DNA of 64,000 nucleotides, taken from NCBI RefSeq assembly GCF_004028635.1, contig NZ_RQJW01000012.1, forward strand, positions 275,294 to 339,293, given 5' to 3'. Every line of letters starts with the position of its first letter. Within the stretch, counting starts at the first letter, position 1. The stretch is from Streptomyces cyaneus. Its GTDB lineage: Bacteria > Actinomycetota > Actinomycetes > Streptomycetales > Streptomycetaceae. The notes below the pieces were generated by a model. It ran no database searches and had not been told where the DNA came from. It saw only the letters and a program-made list of their open reading frames with translations. Below, piece after piece: positions 7,354 through 16,859 of this stretch. The position numbers and the translations under genes are program-made.

Positions 7354-9762
7354 GTGGCCGAGGCGGCAGACTTCCAGGGGATGAGTCCCTCACCTGCCCG
7401 CCGGTGGCTGCGGCGCACCGGAGCACTGTTCGCCGGGGCGCCTCTGCTGGCCGGCCTCCTCCAGCTGCCCGCCGCCGCGCCCACGTACGCCGTCGGGCAG
7501 GACTCCCTGAAGGCCGCCTCCGGCTCGGGCACGGTGGCCGTCGCTGTGGATTCCCTCACTCCCTCCGTCCCCAGTGACGGCGACACTCTGACGGTGTCCG
7601 GCACGGTGACCAACGAGGGCAAGCAGGCCGTCACCGACGCACAGGTGGACCTGCGCCTGGGGCCCGCCCTGAACACGCGCTCGGACGTCGACGCGGTCGC
7701 CGGTCGCACCGGCTACCAGGAGGGCCTCGACGGGGCTCCGGTGGGCGGCAAGTACGTCAAGGAGTTCTCCAAGCTCACCCCGGGCGTCTCCCAGCGCTTC
7801 AGCATCTCCGTGCCGGTCGACGATCTCGACCTCAAGGGAGACGGGGTCTACGAGTTCGCCGTCTCTCTCTCCGGTGAGACATCCGCGCAGCCCTGGGATC
7901 ACGTACTCGGCATCGAGCGGACGTTCCTGCCGTGGCAGCCCGAAGGGACCGACACGAAGACCCGCACGACGGTGCTGTGGCCGCTCATCTCCACCGCACA
8001 TATGACGGCGCAGACGGGGTCGAACGAGTCGCAGACGCCGGTCTTCCGCGACGACGACCTCGCCAAGGAGATCTCCCCCGGCGGCCGTCTGCAGCAGCTC
8101 GTGTCGCTGGGCAGGGAGCTCGACGTCACCTGGGTGATCGACCCCGACCTGCTGGCCTCCGTGGACGCGATGACGGACAACTACCGCGTGCAGGGCGAGG
8201 GTGACACGACCACGGCGGGCACCCATCAGGCGGTCGCCAACCAGTGGCTGGCCGAACTGCAAGAGGCCGTGCAGGACAAGGAGGTCGTCGCCCTGCCCTT
8301 CGCCGACCCCGACCTGGCCTCACTCGCGCACAACGGCACGAACGTCACCGGCTCGCTGAACCACCTCAAGGAGGCCGCCGACGTCGCCGCCGACACGGTC
8401 GACTCCATCCTTCACGTGGAGCCGACCACCGACTTCGCCTGGCCTGTGAACGGCGCCGTCGACCCCTCCATCGTCAAGGTCGCCACCTCCGCGGGCGCGG
8501 ACAAGGTGATCGCCCGCAGCGACAGCCTGGTGGAAACGGGCGGCCTGCCTTACACGCCCTCCGCGGCCCGCCCCATCGGCGGCGGCACGACGGCAGTCGT
8601 GGCGGACGCACGGATGTCGACGGTGTTCCAGGGCAACCTGACAAGGGCATCGAGCTCGACGCTCGCCGTGCAGAGGTTCCTGGCCCAGAGCCTCGCCCTC
8701 AACCACCAGTCGGACAAGCAGCGCAGCATCGTCGTCGCCCCGCAACGGATGCCGACGGCGAGCCAGGCCCAGGCGATGGCCGAGGCGGTGACGGCACTCC
8801 AGGACGGCACATGGTCCCAGTCCCAGGAGCTCACGGCCGCGGCCACGGCCAAGCCCGACTCCGGCGCCACCACGAACGTGCCTGCGGCGTCCAAGTACCC
8901 CTCCTCGCTGCGCAAGCAGGAGCTGCCGCGATCGGCCTACGAGCAGATCGCGACCACGCAGGACAAGCTCAACAAGTTCAAGGTGATCCTCAGCAAGGAG
9001 GCCCGCGTGGTCACGCCCTTCGGGCGGGCCATGAACCGCGAGATGTCCACGTCGTGGCGCGGCCGCTCCGGGGAGGCGGCGGACTATCGCAATGGCGTGG
9101 AGGCGTACATCGACTCCCTGGCCGGCCAGGTCACGCTGATCGACAAGTCGGAGACCAAGCTCTCCGGACGCAGCGCCACGATCCCTGTGACGGTGCAGAA
9201 CAACCTGGTGCAGGGCGTCGAGCACCTCGTGCTCAGGCTCACCTCTAAGAGCCCGAGGCGCCTCGAAATCGATGGCGATCGCTTGTCCGAACAGCGCGTC
9301 GCGGTGTCCGGCGGGCACAGCCAGACGGTGAAGTTCCCCACGTCGGCTCAGGCCAACGGCCAAGCCACGGTGGTCGCCCAGCTGTTCACGGAGGACGGCC
9401 AGCCGTACGGCGCACCCGTCACCTTCGATGTGAAGGTCACCGAGTTCACGGCCACCGTGATGCTGGTCATCGGCGGCGGCTTCCTCCTTCTCGTCCTCGC
9501 CGGATTCCGGATGTACACGCAGCGCAAGCGCGCGGCCGCCCGTGACGCCGAGGAGAACAGCCCTACGGAGTCGAGCGAGGCCGACGGCGGCCCGGAGAAC
9601 CAGGAAGGCCCTGAAGACCGTCTCACGACCGAGAACCTCCTCAAGGAGGAATCCGGCACCGGTACCCGGGCAGACGCCCCGGAGCAGCCGAGTGACCTGA
9701 CACCGGACACCGCAACGGAAAGCGCCGACCCGTCCGGCACGGGTGAGAGAGTGGACCGTTGA
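7354..9762 (+). CDS. DUF6049-type secreted, membrane-anchored protein
   Basis: 802 aa. N-terminal signal peptide (RRWLRRTGALFAGAPLLAGLL, ending near APTYA about residue 47), a large extracellular region (about 50-695), one C-terminal membrane helix (about 699-718) and an acidic, Thr/Glu-rich cytoplasmic tail of about 80 residues. The ectodomain opens with a CARDB/invasin-like beta domain (SGTVTNEGKQAVTDAQVDL). No enzyme motif recognised. It lies directly upstream of murJ (46-nt gap), and this order is conserved in actinobacteria, so a role in envelope assembly is inferred. Start GTG 7354 after GGGACGGG; ATG 7381 is an alternative that keeps the signal peptide. Confidence 0.85.
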   Translation: MAEAADFQGMSPSPARRWLRRTGALFAGAPLLAGLLQLPAAAPTYAVGQDSLKAASGSGTVAVAVDSLTPSVPSDGDTLTVSGTVTNEGKQAVTDAQVDLRLGPALNTRSDVDAVAGRTGYQEGLDGAPVGGKYVKEFSKLTPGVSQRFSISVPVDDLDLKGDGVYEFAVSLSGETSAQPWDHVLGIERTFLPWQPEGTDTKTRTTVLWPLISTAHMTAQTGSNESQTPVFRDDDLAKEISPGGRLQQLVSLGRELDVTWVIDPDLLASVDAMTDNYRVQGEGDTTTAGTHQAVANQWLAELQEAVQDKEVVALPFADPDLASLAHNGTNVTGSLNHLKEAADVAADTVDSILHVEPTTDFAWPVNGAVDPSIVKVATSAGADKVIARSDSLVETGGLPYTPSAARPIGGGTTAVVADARMSTVFQGNLTRASSSTLAVQRFLAQSLALNHQSDKQRSIVVAPQRMPTASQAQAMAEAVTALQDGTWSQSQELTAAATAKPDSGATTNVPAASKYPSSLRKQELPRSAYEQIATTQDKLNKFKVILSKEARVVTPFGRAMNREMSTSWRGRSGEAADYRNGVEAYIDSLAGQVTLIDKSETKLSGRSATIPVTVQNNLVQGVEHLVLRLTSKSPRRLEIDGDRLSEQRVAVSGGHSQTVKFPTSAQANGQATVVAQLFTEDGQPYGAPVTFDVKVTEFTATVMLVIGGGFLLLVLAGFRMYTQRKRAAARDAEENSPTESSEADGGPENQEGPEDRLTTENLLKEESGTGTRADAPEQPSDLTPDTATESADPSGTGERVDR

Positions 9763-9807
9763 GCGATGTCGTGGCCGGTGGGCCCGGGACGATGAGGTGG
9801 GGTAGCC

Positions 9808-12078
9808 ATGAACGCGCCGTACGACGGTGACCGCGGCCAGGCCGCGGGCAGCTCGGGGCACCCCGAGGGCCCGCCGCCCGAGCACGGCCAGGTACCGCCG
9901 CAGCACCCCGCGGACATGTACCTCCAGGACGCCTACGACCAGGACCCCTACCTGGCCCAGGACCTCACCGCCCAGGACCCGGTCGCCGAGGCGCTGTACG
10001 ACCGTGCCGCCCACCCGCCGCCCCCGCCGGGCACGTACCAGCCGCAGCAGCCGCTGTACGGCCAGCCGCCCCAGTCGCCGTACGCCCCCGACCCGCACGT
10101 GTGGGCCCAGACCCCGGCGCCCGAGCCGGAGGGCCCGAACCAGTACCTGCCGTACAGCGACGACCCCCGCACGACCCAGTACGTGGGCGTCGACGACCTC
10201 GTCACGCACTCCACCGAGCAGCGCCACGAGCACGACGCTTTCGCGCATCTCTTCCGCGACCAGCAGCAGGGCGGCGGGCACCATCCGCAGTACCAGCCGC
10301 CGACGGTCCCGGGGCCTTCCCCGGCACCGGCCGCAGGCCCCGCCACGGGCGCGTACGAGGCTCCAGCGCCACCTGCCGCGGCCGAGGCGCCTGCGCCGTC
10401 GCCCGGGCCTGCCCCGGCGTCTGCGTCAGCGCCAGCTGCGAAGAAGGGCGGGCGAGCCGGCGGGCTGCTGAAGTCCAGCGCTGTGATGGCGGCGGGCACG
10501 ATGGTGTCCCGCCTCACCGGGTTCGTCCGGTCCGCGATGATCGTCTCGGCGCTGGGCCTTGGTCTGCTCGGCGAGTCTTTCCAGGTGGCCTACCAGCTGC
10601 CGACGATGATCTACATCCTGACAGTCGGCGGCGGACTCAACTCTGTGTTCGTGCCCCAGCTCGTTCGTTCCATGAAGGAAGACGAAGACGGCGGCGAGGC
10701 GTACGCCAACCGGCTGCTGACCCTCGTCATGGTGATTCTCGGCTTCCTCACCGTGCTCGCCATGTTCGCGGCGCCGCTCCTGGTCCGGGCGCTGTCGACG
10801 CCCCTGGCCAACGATCCCGCGGCCAATGAGACGGCCGTGACCTTCACCCGGTACTTCTTGCCTTCCATCTTCTTCATGGGCATCCACGTGGTGATGGGAC
10901 AGATCCTCAACGCCCGCGGCCGCTTCGGCGCCATGATGTGGACGCCGGTCCTGAACAACATCGTCATCATCGTGACGCTGGGCGCCTTCCTCTGGGTGTA
11001 CGGCACCGCCGAGCACTCCGGCATGAAGGTCACCAACATCCCGCCGGAGGGCGTCCAGCTCCTCGGCGTCGGGGTCCTCCTCGGCCTCGTCGTTCAGGCC
11101 CTCGCGATGATCCCGTACCTGCGCGAGACCGGTTTCAAGCCGCGGCTGCGCTTCGACTGGAAGGGCCACGGCCTCGGCAAGGCCGCGATGCTCGCCAAGT
11201 GGACGATCCTGTTCGTCCTCGCCAACCAGGCGGGTGCCCTCGTTGTTACCCAGCTGGCCACCGCTGCGATCACGGACTCCGGCGTCCCCGGCACCGGTTT
11301 CAGTGCCTACGCCAACGCCCAGCTCATTTGGGGTCTGCCACAGGCCATCATCACCGTCTCGTTGATGGCCGCCCTGTTGCCCCGTATCTCCCGCTCGGCG
11401 GCCGAGGACGACGCCGGCGCGGTTCGCGACGACATCTCCCAGGGCCTGCGCACCACGGCAGTCGCGATCGTGCCGCTCGCCTTCGGATTCGTCGCCCTCG
11501 GCGTCCCGATGTGCACGTTGATGTTCGGCTCCTCGGGCACCAGCGAGGCCACGAACATGGGCTTCATGCTGATGGCCTTCGGGCTCGGCCTGATCCCGTA
11601 CTCCGTGCAGTACGTCGTCCTGCGTGCCTTCTACGCCTACGAGGACACCCGCACCCCCTTCTACAACACGGTCATCGTGGCGGCCGGCAACGCCATCGCT
11701 TCTGCCATCTGTTACGTCGTCCTTCCGCCCCGCTGGGCCGTGGTCGGCATGGCAGCCTCGTACGGCCTTGCCTATGCGATCGGCGTCGGCGTCGCCTGGA
11801 ACCGGCTGCGCAAGAAGCTGGGCGGCGACCTGGACGGCGCTCGGGTGATGCGGACGTACGCGAGACTCGGCCTCGCCTCGGTGCCCGCGGCCATGCTGAG
11901 CGGTGCGGCCTGTTACGGGATCGCCCGGGTCCTCGGTCAGGGCGTCCTCGGCTCCTTCGCCGCCCTGCTGGCCGGCGGAGCCGTGCTGCTCGGGATCTTC
12001 TTCGTCGCCGCCCGCCGGATGCGCATCGAAGAGCTGAACTCACTGGTCGGCATGGTCCGCGGGCGCCTGGGTCGCTGA
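9808..12078 (+). CDS. murJ: Lipid II flippase MurJ (MviN) with long cytoplasmic N-terminal extension
   Basis: 756 aa. Residues 1-212 are a Pro/Gln/Ala-rich disordered tail (PPPPPGTYQPQQPLYGQP and similar), absent from E. coli MurJ. The membrane core (about 220-745) shows the conserved start AAGTMVSRLTGFVRSAMI and GESFQVAYQLPTMIY, with about 14 helices of the MOP superfamily. It flips lipid II across the plasma membrane for peptidoglycan synthesis. ATG has a GAGGTGGGG RBS. The pseudokinase gene follows 136 nt downstream; in Mycobacterium tuberculosis the two are one polypeptide (MviN, Rv3910). The N-terminal tail may be a phosphorylation or docking region, but that is inference. Confidence 0.95.
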   Translation: MNAPYDGDRGQAAGSSGHPEGPPPEHGQVPPQHPADMYLQDAYDQDPYLAQDLTAQDPVAEALYDRAAHPPPPPGTYQPQQPLYGQPPQSPYAPDPHVWAQTPAPEPEGPNQYLPYSDDPRTTQYVGVDDLVTHSTEQRHEHDAFAHLFRDQQQGGGHHPQYQPPTVPGPSPAPAAGPATGAYEAPAPPAAAEAPAPSPGPAPASASAPAAKKGGRAGGLLKSSAVMAAGTMVSRLTGFVRSAMIVSALGLGLLGESFQVAYQLPTMIYILTVGGGLNSVFVPQLVRSMKEDEDGGEAYANRLLTLVMVILGFLTVLAMFAAPLLVRALSTPLANDPAANETAVTFTRYFLPSIFFMGIHVVMGQILNARGRFGAMMWTPVLNNIVIIVTLGAFLWVYGTAEHSGMKVTNIPPEGVQLLGVGVLLGLVVQALAMIPYLRETGFKPRLRFDWKGHGLGKAAMLAKWTILFVLANQAGALVVTQLATAAITDSGVPGTGFSAYANAQLIWGLPQAIITVSLMAALLPRISRSAAEDDAGAVRDDISQGLRTTAVAIVPLAFGFVALGVPMCTLMFGSSGTSEATNMGFMLMAFGLGLIPYSVQYVVLRAFYAYEDTRTPFYNTVIVAAGNAIASAICYVVLPPRWAVVGMAASYGLAYAIGVGVAWNRLRKKLGGDLDGARVMRTYARLGLASVPAAMLSGAACYGIARVLGQGVLGSFAALLAGGAVLLGIFFVAARRMRIEELNSLVGMVRGRLGR

Positions 12079-12214
12079 AGCTGGGGTACGCGCACAACCA
12101 TCGTCCGCCACCGTGTGTCGTGCATAGCGGCGGACTGTGGGCACAATTGGTTCGGCGTCGGACGGCGCGCACGAAGTCGTACGGCGCGCAATGGATGGGG
12201 AGGCAGGAACGACG

Positions 12215-13927
12215 GTGGCGGAACGGAGCACGGCTGCCGTCGACGTGGCAGACAACAGCGGCGACGAGCCGCTGACCGCTCAGGCGGACCAGTCCACGGC
12301 CGACGGGGTGGCCAAGAATCGGGAGCGGGACACGGACACCGACGAGGCACAGGGGAGTGGCGGGACCGAGGGTCCCGGAAAGGCCTCACCACCCGAGCTG
12401 CACAGCGGCCACAAGCTCGCCAGACGCTATCGCCTCGAGGAGTGCGTCACCCGTCTGGACGGTTTCAGCAGTTGGCGTGCGGTCGACGAGAAACTTCGGC
12501 GCGCCGTCGGCGTGCACATCCTGCCCGCGGACCATACGCGGGCTCGTTCCGTACTGGCTGCGGCTCGCTCCTCCGCACTGCTCGGCGACCCCCGCTTCGT
12601 CCAGGTTCTCGACGCGGTCGAGGAGAACGACCTCGTCTACGTCGTCCACGAGTGGCTCCCTGACGCGACCGAACTGACCACGCTGCTCGCCTCCGGCCCG
12701 CTGGAGGTGTACGACGCCTACCAGATGGTCACCCAGGTGTCCGCCGCCATGGCCGCCGCCCATCGCGAGGGCCTGGCCCATCTGCGCCTCAACCCGAACG
12801 CCGTGCTGCGCTCGTCGACCGGCCAGTGGCGCATCCGCGGCCTCGCGGTGAACGCCGCGCTGCGCGGCATCAGTTCCGACACCCCGCAGCGCACCGACAC
12901 GGAGGGCATCGGCGCACTGCTGTACGCCGCGCTCACCCAACGCTGGCCGTACGAGAGCGACGCCTACGGCCTGTCCGGGCTGCCGAAGGACGTCGGACTG
13001 ATCGCCCCCGACCAGGTGCGCGCCGGCGTCCACCGTGGCCTGTCCGAGCTCGCCATGCGCGCGCTGGTCAACGACGGGGCGACCGCGTCCCGGCACGAGT
13101 CCGCGTGCACGACGCCGGAGGAGCTGGTGAAGGCGATCGGTGAGATGCCTCGCATCCGCCCGCCGGAGCCCGCGTTCACGGCCCCGCCCGAGTATCAGCG
13201 CACGACCTATCAGCAGGGCACGTACGGCCGTCAGGCGCCGCATCCGGGCGCCACCCAGCCGGTACCGACTCCGCCGCCCCCACTGCAGAGCCGCACCGGC
13301 AAGGCGCTCAAGTGGGCCGTCTCGGCCCTCCTGATCGCCGCCCTTGGCCTCGGCAGCTGGCAGCTCGCGGACGCGCTCATGGACCAGGGCGGCAAGTCCG
13401 AGGACTCCGACCAGACGCAGACGACTGACGAGGACGGCGGCGACAAGCCCGCCGCGCCCCTCAAGCAGATCCCGATCGACAGCGTGCAGGAGTTCGCGCC
13501 GAGCGGGTCCGGCATACAGGAGGACGAGGTCCAGCTCGCCATCGACGGCAAGACGGACACCGCGTGGGTCACCCCGCAGTACCAGGGATACGCCAACTTC
13601 GGCAATCTGCCTCAGCGCAAGGAGGGCAGTGGACTGATCCTGGACCTCGGAAGCGTGGAGAACGTGTCCCGCCTCGACATCTCCATGTATCGCAGCGGGC
13701 AGACCGCCGAAGTACTCGCGGCGGACACCAGTGCCTCGGCTCCCACGTCCCTGAGCGATTTCTCCCAGCGGCTGACCAAGCTGTCGTCCACCGGATCCAG
13801 CCTCCAGGTCGAACTGAAGAAGCCGATCCGTACGCGGTACGTTCTCATCCACATCACGGAGCTGCCGGAAGACGGGTCTGCGAGCCTGTTCCGCGGTGGC
13901 ATCTCGGAGGTCGAGATCAAGGGCTGA
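12215..13927 (+). CDS. Membrane pseudokinase with extracellular discoidin-like domain
   Basis: 570 aa. After an acidic tail (1-65), residues about 66-330 follow a protein-kinase fold but lack catalysis. The HRDxKPxN loop reads AHLRLNPNAV (no Asp, at about 188-197), the DFG segment is IRGLAVNAA, and no Gly-rich loop is seen. A Pro/Gln linker, one membrane helix (about 366-385) and an extracellular beta domain (about 420-570, VQLAIDGKTDTAW and ILDLGSVENVSRLDI) resembling F5/8-type discoidin domains follow. Downstream of murJ it matches the C-terminal half of mycobacterial MviN, whose pseudokinase is phosphorylated by PknB and recruits FhaA. Start GTG 12215 has GGGGAGG 11 nt upstream; GTG 12137 or ATG 12191 would lengthen it. 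Confidence 0.85.
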   Translation: MAERSTAAVDVADNSGDEPLTAQADQSTADGVAKNRERDTDTDEAQGSGGTEGPGKASPPELHSGHKLARRYRLEECVTRLDGFSSWRAVDEKLRRAVGVHILPADHTRARSVLAAARSSALLGDPRFVQVLDAVEENDLVYVVHEWLPDATELTTLLASGPLEVYDAYQMVTQVSAAMAAAHREGLAHLRLNPNAVLRSSTGQWRIRGLAVNAALRGISSDTPQRTDTEGIGALLYAALTQRWPYESDAYGLSGLPKDVGLIAPDQVRAGVHRGLSELAMRALVNDGATASRHESACTTPEELVKAIGEMPRIRPPEPAFTAPPEYQRTTYQQGTYGRQAPHPGATQPVPTPPPPLQSRTGKALKWAVSALLIAALGLGSWQLADALMDQGGKSEDSDQTQTTDEDGGDKPAAPLKQIPIDSVQEFAPSGSGIQEDEVQLAIDGKTDTAWVTPQYQGYANFGNLPQRKEGSGLILDLGSVENVSRLDISMYRSGQTAEVLAADTSASAPTSLSDFSQRLTKLSSTGSSLQVELKKPIRTRYVLIHITELPEDGSASLFRGGISEVEIKG

Positions 13928-14020
13928 CCGAGGCCGGGCTCGCGATGTACCTGAGGGCCTGTGTTCAGGACTTCTCCACGATGCCGCGAGCTCGCTTAGA
14001 GTTGCCCACGGGAGGGGCCG

Positions 14021-14755
14021 ATGGCAGAGGACGCCGGATACGGCGATGCAAGCGACCAAGACCTTCTCACTCGGCATGTAGAAGGCGACCCCGACGCCTT
14101 CGGTGAGCTCGTGCGGCGTCACCGTGATCGGCTCTGGGCGGTGGCGCTGCGGACGCTCGGCGACCGCGAGGAGGCCGCTGACGCCGTCCAGGACGCCCTC
14201 GTTTCCGCCTACCGGGCCGCCCACACCTTCAGGGGCCAGTCGGCCGTCACGACCTGGCTGCACCGGATCACCGTGAACGCCTGTCTGGACCGCGCCCGCA
14301 AGGCCGCCTCCCGGAAGACCTCCCCCGTCGACGACACCGAGCGCCTGGAGCAGTTGCTGGAGCCCCACGAGGAGGCATCCGCTCCGGCCGAGCGCAACGA
14401 CCTGCACCGCCAGCTACTGGAGGCCCTCGGCACACTGCCGCCCGACCAGCGCGCGGCCCTCGTCCTGGTGGACATGCAGGGATACCCGGTCGCGGAGGCC
14501 GCCCAGGTCCTCGATGTGCCGACCGGCACGGTCAAGAGCCGGTGCGCGCGCGGCAGAGCCAGACTCGTGCCCCTCCTCAAGCATCTGCGGCCGGATAGCG
14601 CCAGTGACGGCAAGGATCCCGGCGAGAGACGGAACCGGACGCAGGGGACATCCGTCCCACCGGCAGCGGGTCCACGCACCGGGCGAGCCAAGGATCCGCG
14701 CGATACCGGGCCAAGTGATTCAGCTGCAGTGAAGGGCGGAGGTGGGCGAGCGTGA
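14021..14755 (+). CDS. sigM: ECF RNA polymerase sigma factor SigM
   Basis: 244 aa ECF sigma factor. Region 2 (about 15-90: DQDLLTRHVEGDPDAFGELV, DREEAADAVQDALVSAYR, TWLHRITVNACLDRAR) recognises the -10, and region 4 (about 130-185: LPPDQRAALVLVDMQGYPVA, DVPTGTVKSRCARGRARL) the -35. An extra basic, Pro-rich tail (190-244) is unusual for the family. It is translationally coupled to the anti-sigma gene through a GTGA overlap. Position between the murJ pseudokinase and trxBA matches SigM of actinobacteria, linked in mycobacteria and Streptomyces to redox and envelope stress. RBS GGGAGGGG. Confidence 0.9.
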   Translation: MAEDAGYGDASDQDLLTRHVEGDPDAFGELVRRHRDRLWAVALRTLGDREEAADAVQDALVSAYRAAHTFRGQSAVTTWLHRITVNACLDRARKAASRKTSPVDDTERLEQLLEPHEEASAPAERNDLHRQLLEALGTLPPDQRAALVLVDMQGYPVAEAAQVLDVPTGTVKSRCARGRARLVPLLKHLRPDSASDGKDPGERRNRTQGTSVPPAAGPRTGRAKDPRDTGPSDSAAVKGGGGRA

Positions 14756-15678
14756 CTTCCACGACAGACACGGCCGGGCACCCGGACGTCGCCGAGATCT
14801 CCGACCTTGCCGAGGGCCTTCTCCCTCCGTCCAGGACCGCCGACGTACGGCGGCATCTGGACGAATGCGAACTGTGCGCGGACGTCCACGCATCGATTGA
14901 GGAGATCCGGGGGTTGCTCGGCACCCTGCCCGGCCCCGCACGCATGCCTGCCGATGTCGCGGGGCGCATCGACGCCGCACTCGCCGCAGAAGCTCTGCTC
15001 AACGCCACGGCGCCCGATGACATCAACCAGCCGAAGCTCGCCGGCGCGACCCGCTCGATCTCCGAAGCGGACGACAGCGCGCATGTTTCACGTGAAACAT
15101 CGGCAACGACAGACCGTCCGGCAGGCCACGCCCGCTCCTCGACCACCGGCCCCGGCCGCAAGGACCGCAAGAAGGCCGGCCGACGCAAGGTCGCCGTCCT
15201 CAGCGCCGCATTCACAGCCGCCGCCCTGGGCCTCGGCTCTGTGCTGGTGACCTCACTGATGGGGGGCGGGGGGGCCGGTCCATCGGCCGACGGCGGGCAG
15301 ACCCGTGCCGACACCTTCTCCGCAGCGAAGCTGGAGAAGCAGGTCGCCGATCTCCTTGCCAACAGCGAGAGCTCCCCCGGCAGCTCTCGCGCTCCCGACC
15401 GGAGCCTGGGCGCGGTAGGCGAGCCCGATCCCAAGAGCCCTCAGATCCTGCGCAAGATCGAGGTGCCCGAATGCATCCAGAAGGGCATCGGCCGCAACGA
15501 TGCGGCGCTCGCCGCTGAGGAAGGCGTCTACCAGGGGAAGGACGCTCTGCTCGTTGTACTGCGCGATACCTCTGACATCCACCGGGTCACCGTCTACGTC
15601 ATGGACGCGACCTGTGTGAAGCAGCCGTCGTCGACCACGGCCAAGGTTCTCCTGACGGACTCCTACGCGCGCTCCTGA
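14752..15678 (+). CDS. Zinc-containing anti-sigma factor of SigM
   Basis: 308 aa membrane anti-sigma factor. The N-terminal zinc-binding motif HxxxCxxC is present (H35, C39, C42 in RRHLDECELCADV), followed by the helices that clasp the sigma factor. One transmembrane helix (about 146-168) separates it from an extracytoplasmic domain (about 175-308) ending in a compact fold with two cysteines (PECIQKG, DATCVKQ). GTGA overlap with sigM indicates stoichiometric synthesis. A perfect parS is embedded at 15084-15099 and is read as HVSRETS. Assigned as SigM's partner by position and motif. Confidence 0.88.
   Translation: MTSTTDTAGHPDVAEISDLAEGLLPPSRTADVRRHLDECELCADVHASIEEIRGLLGTLPGPARMPADVAGRIDAALAAEALLNATAPDDINQPKLAGATRSISEADDSAHVSRETSATTDRPAGHARSSTTGPGRKDRKKAGRRKVAVLSAAFTAAALGLGSVLVTSLMGGGGAGPSADGGQTRADTFSAAKLEKQVADLLANSESSPGSSRAPDRSLGAVGEPDPKSPQILRKIEVPECIQKGIGRNDAALAAEEGVYQGKDALLVVLRDTSDIHRVTVYVMDATCVKQPSSTTAKVLLTDSYARS
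15084..15099. other. parS: parS site 3 (perfect, inside anti-sigma CDS)
   Basis: TGTTTCACGTGAAACA, 16/16, wholly inside the anti-sigma gene in a linker region. Confidence 0.95.
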
Positions 15679-15751
15679 GAAGTCGGTGCTTCGTCTCCTT
15701 CAGGCGTGACAATCCCTACGGTGTGGCATCACCGTGTGCCCGGACACAGTG

Positions 15752-15777
15752 GGAATGCGCGCCCCTTAGGATCCGTT
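15752..15777 (+). promoter_or_regulatory. SigR-type promoter of trxBA
   Basis: GGAAT (15752-15756), an 18-nt spacer, then GTT (15775-15777). This matches the Streptomyces SigR consensus GGAAT-N18-GTT, and trxBA is a classical thiol-stress target of SigR. It lies 72 nt upstream of the trxB start. Confidence 0.85.
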
Positions 15778-15848
15778 GGGTGGGGTGAGAGTTCTGAAAG
15801 GGGCTCCACCCGGTCCGACGACGCAGTCCAGAGACGAGGAACCAAGCC

Positions 15849-16817
15849 GTGAGCGACGTCCGTAACGTGATCATCATCGGCTCCGGGCCCGCCGGCTACA
15901 CGGCGGCGCTCTACACCGCGCGCGCGTCGCTGAAGCCGCTTGTGTTCGAGGGTGCCGTCACCGCCGGCGGTGCGCTCATGAACACGACCGAGGTGGAGAA
16001 CTTCCCGGGCTTCCAGGACGGCATCATGGGCCCCGAGCTCATGGACAACATGCGCGGCCAGGCCGAGCGCTTCGGAGCCGAACTCGTCCCGGACGACATC
16101 GTCAACGTCGACCTGAGTGGTGAGATCAAGACCGTCACCGACACCGCGGGCACGGTCCACCGGGCGAAGGCCGTCATCGTCGCCACCGGCTCGCAGCACC
16201 GCAAGCTCGGTCTGCCGAACGAGGACGCCCTCTCCGGCCGCGGTGTCTCCTGGTGCGCCACCTGCGACGGGTTCTTCTTCAAGGACCAGGACATCGCCGT
16301 GATCGGCGGCGGCGACACCGCGATGGAGGAGGCCACCTTCCTCTCCCGCTTCGCCAAGTCCGTGACCATCGTCCACCGCCGTGACACCCTGCGCGCCTCC
16401 AAGGCGATGCAGGACCGCGCGTTCGCCGACCCGAAGATCAAGTTCGTCTGGGACAGCGAGGTGGCCGAAGTCCAGGGCGAGCAGAAGCTCTCCGGCCTGA
16501 AGCTGCGCAACGTCAAGACCGGCGAGCTTTCGGACCTGGCGGTCACCGGCCTGTTCATCGCCATCGGCCACGACCCGCGGACCGAGCTGTTCAAGGGTCA
16601 GCTGGAGCTGGACGAGGAGGGCTACCTCAAGGTCGACGCCCCCTCCACCCGCACCAATCTGAGCGGTGTCTTCGGCGCCGGCGACGTGGTGGACCACACC
16701 TACCGCCAGGCAATCACCGCGGCCGGCACCGGCTGCTCCGCCGCCCTCGACGCCGAGCGCTTCCTCGCCGCCCTCGCGGACGAGGAGAACGCCGAGCCCG
16801 AGAAGACCTCTGTCTGA
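15849..16817 (+). CDS. trxB: Thioredoxin reductase
   Basis: 322 aa low-molecular-weight flavoenzyme that transfers electrons from NADPH via FAD and a CATC disulfide (C136, C139 in SWCATCDGFFF) to thioredoxin. FAD motif IIGSGPAGYTAALYTARA at residues 7-24, NADPH motif VIGGGDTAMEEA, and the C-terminal FAD motif GVFGAGDVVDHTYRQA are intact. GTG start with a CGAGGAA RBS. It lies 43 nt upstream of trxA and is transcribed with it from the SigR-type promoter at 15752. Confidence 0.97.
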   Translation: MSDVRNVIIIGSGPAGYTAALYTARASLKPLVFEGAVTAGGALMNTTEVENFPGFQDGIMGPELMDNMRGQAERFGAELVPDDIVNVDLSGEIKTVTDTAGTVHRAKAVIVATGSQHRKLGLPNEDALSGRGVSWCATCDGFFFKDQDIAVIGGGDTAMEEATFLSRFAKSVTIVHRRDTLRASKAMQDRAFADPKIKFVWDSEVAEVQGEQKLSGLKLRNVKTGELSDLAVTGLFIAIGHDPRTELFKGQLELDEEGYLKVDAPSTRTNLSGVFGAGDVVDHTYRQAITAAGTGCSAALDAERFLAALADEENAEPEKTSV

Positions 16818-16859
16818 CCCCCACCCACCCCACCACGCACCAAAGTTAAGGAGCCCGCC

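Noticed and set aside
7086..7709. 208-codon N-terminal extension of cca
   Set aside because: Overlaps the divergent promoter and DUF6049 gene; family homology begins at GTG 7085.
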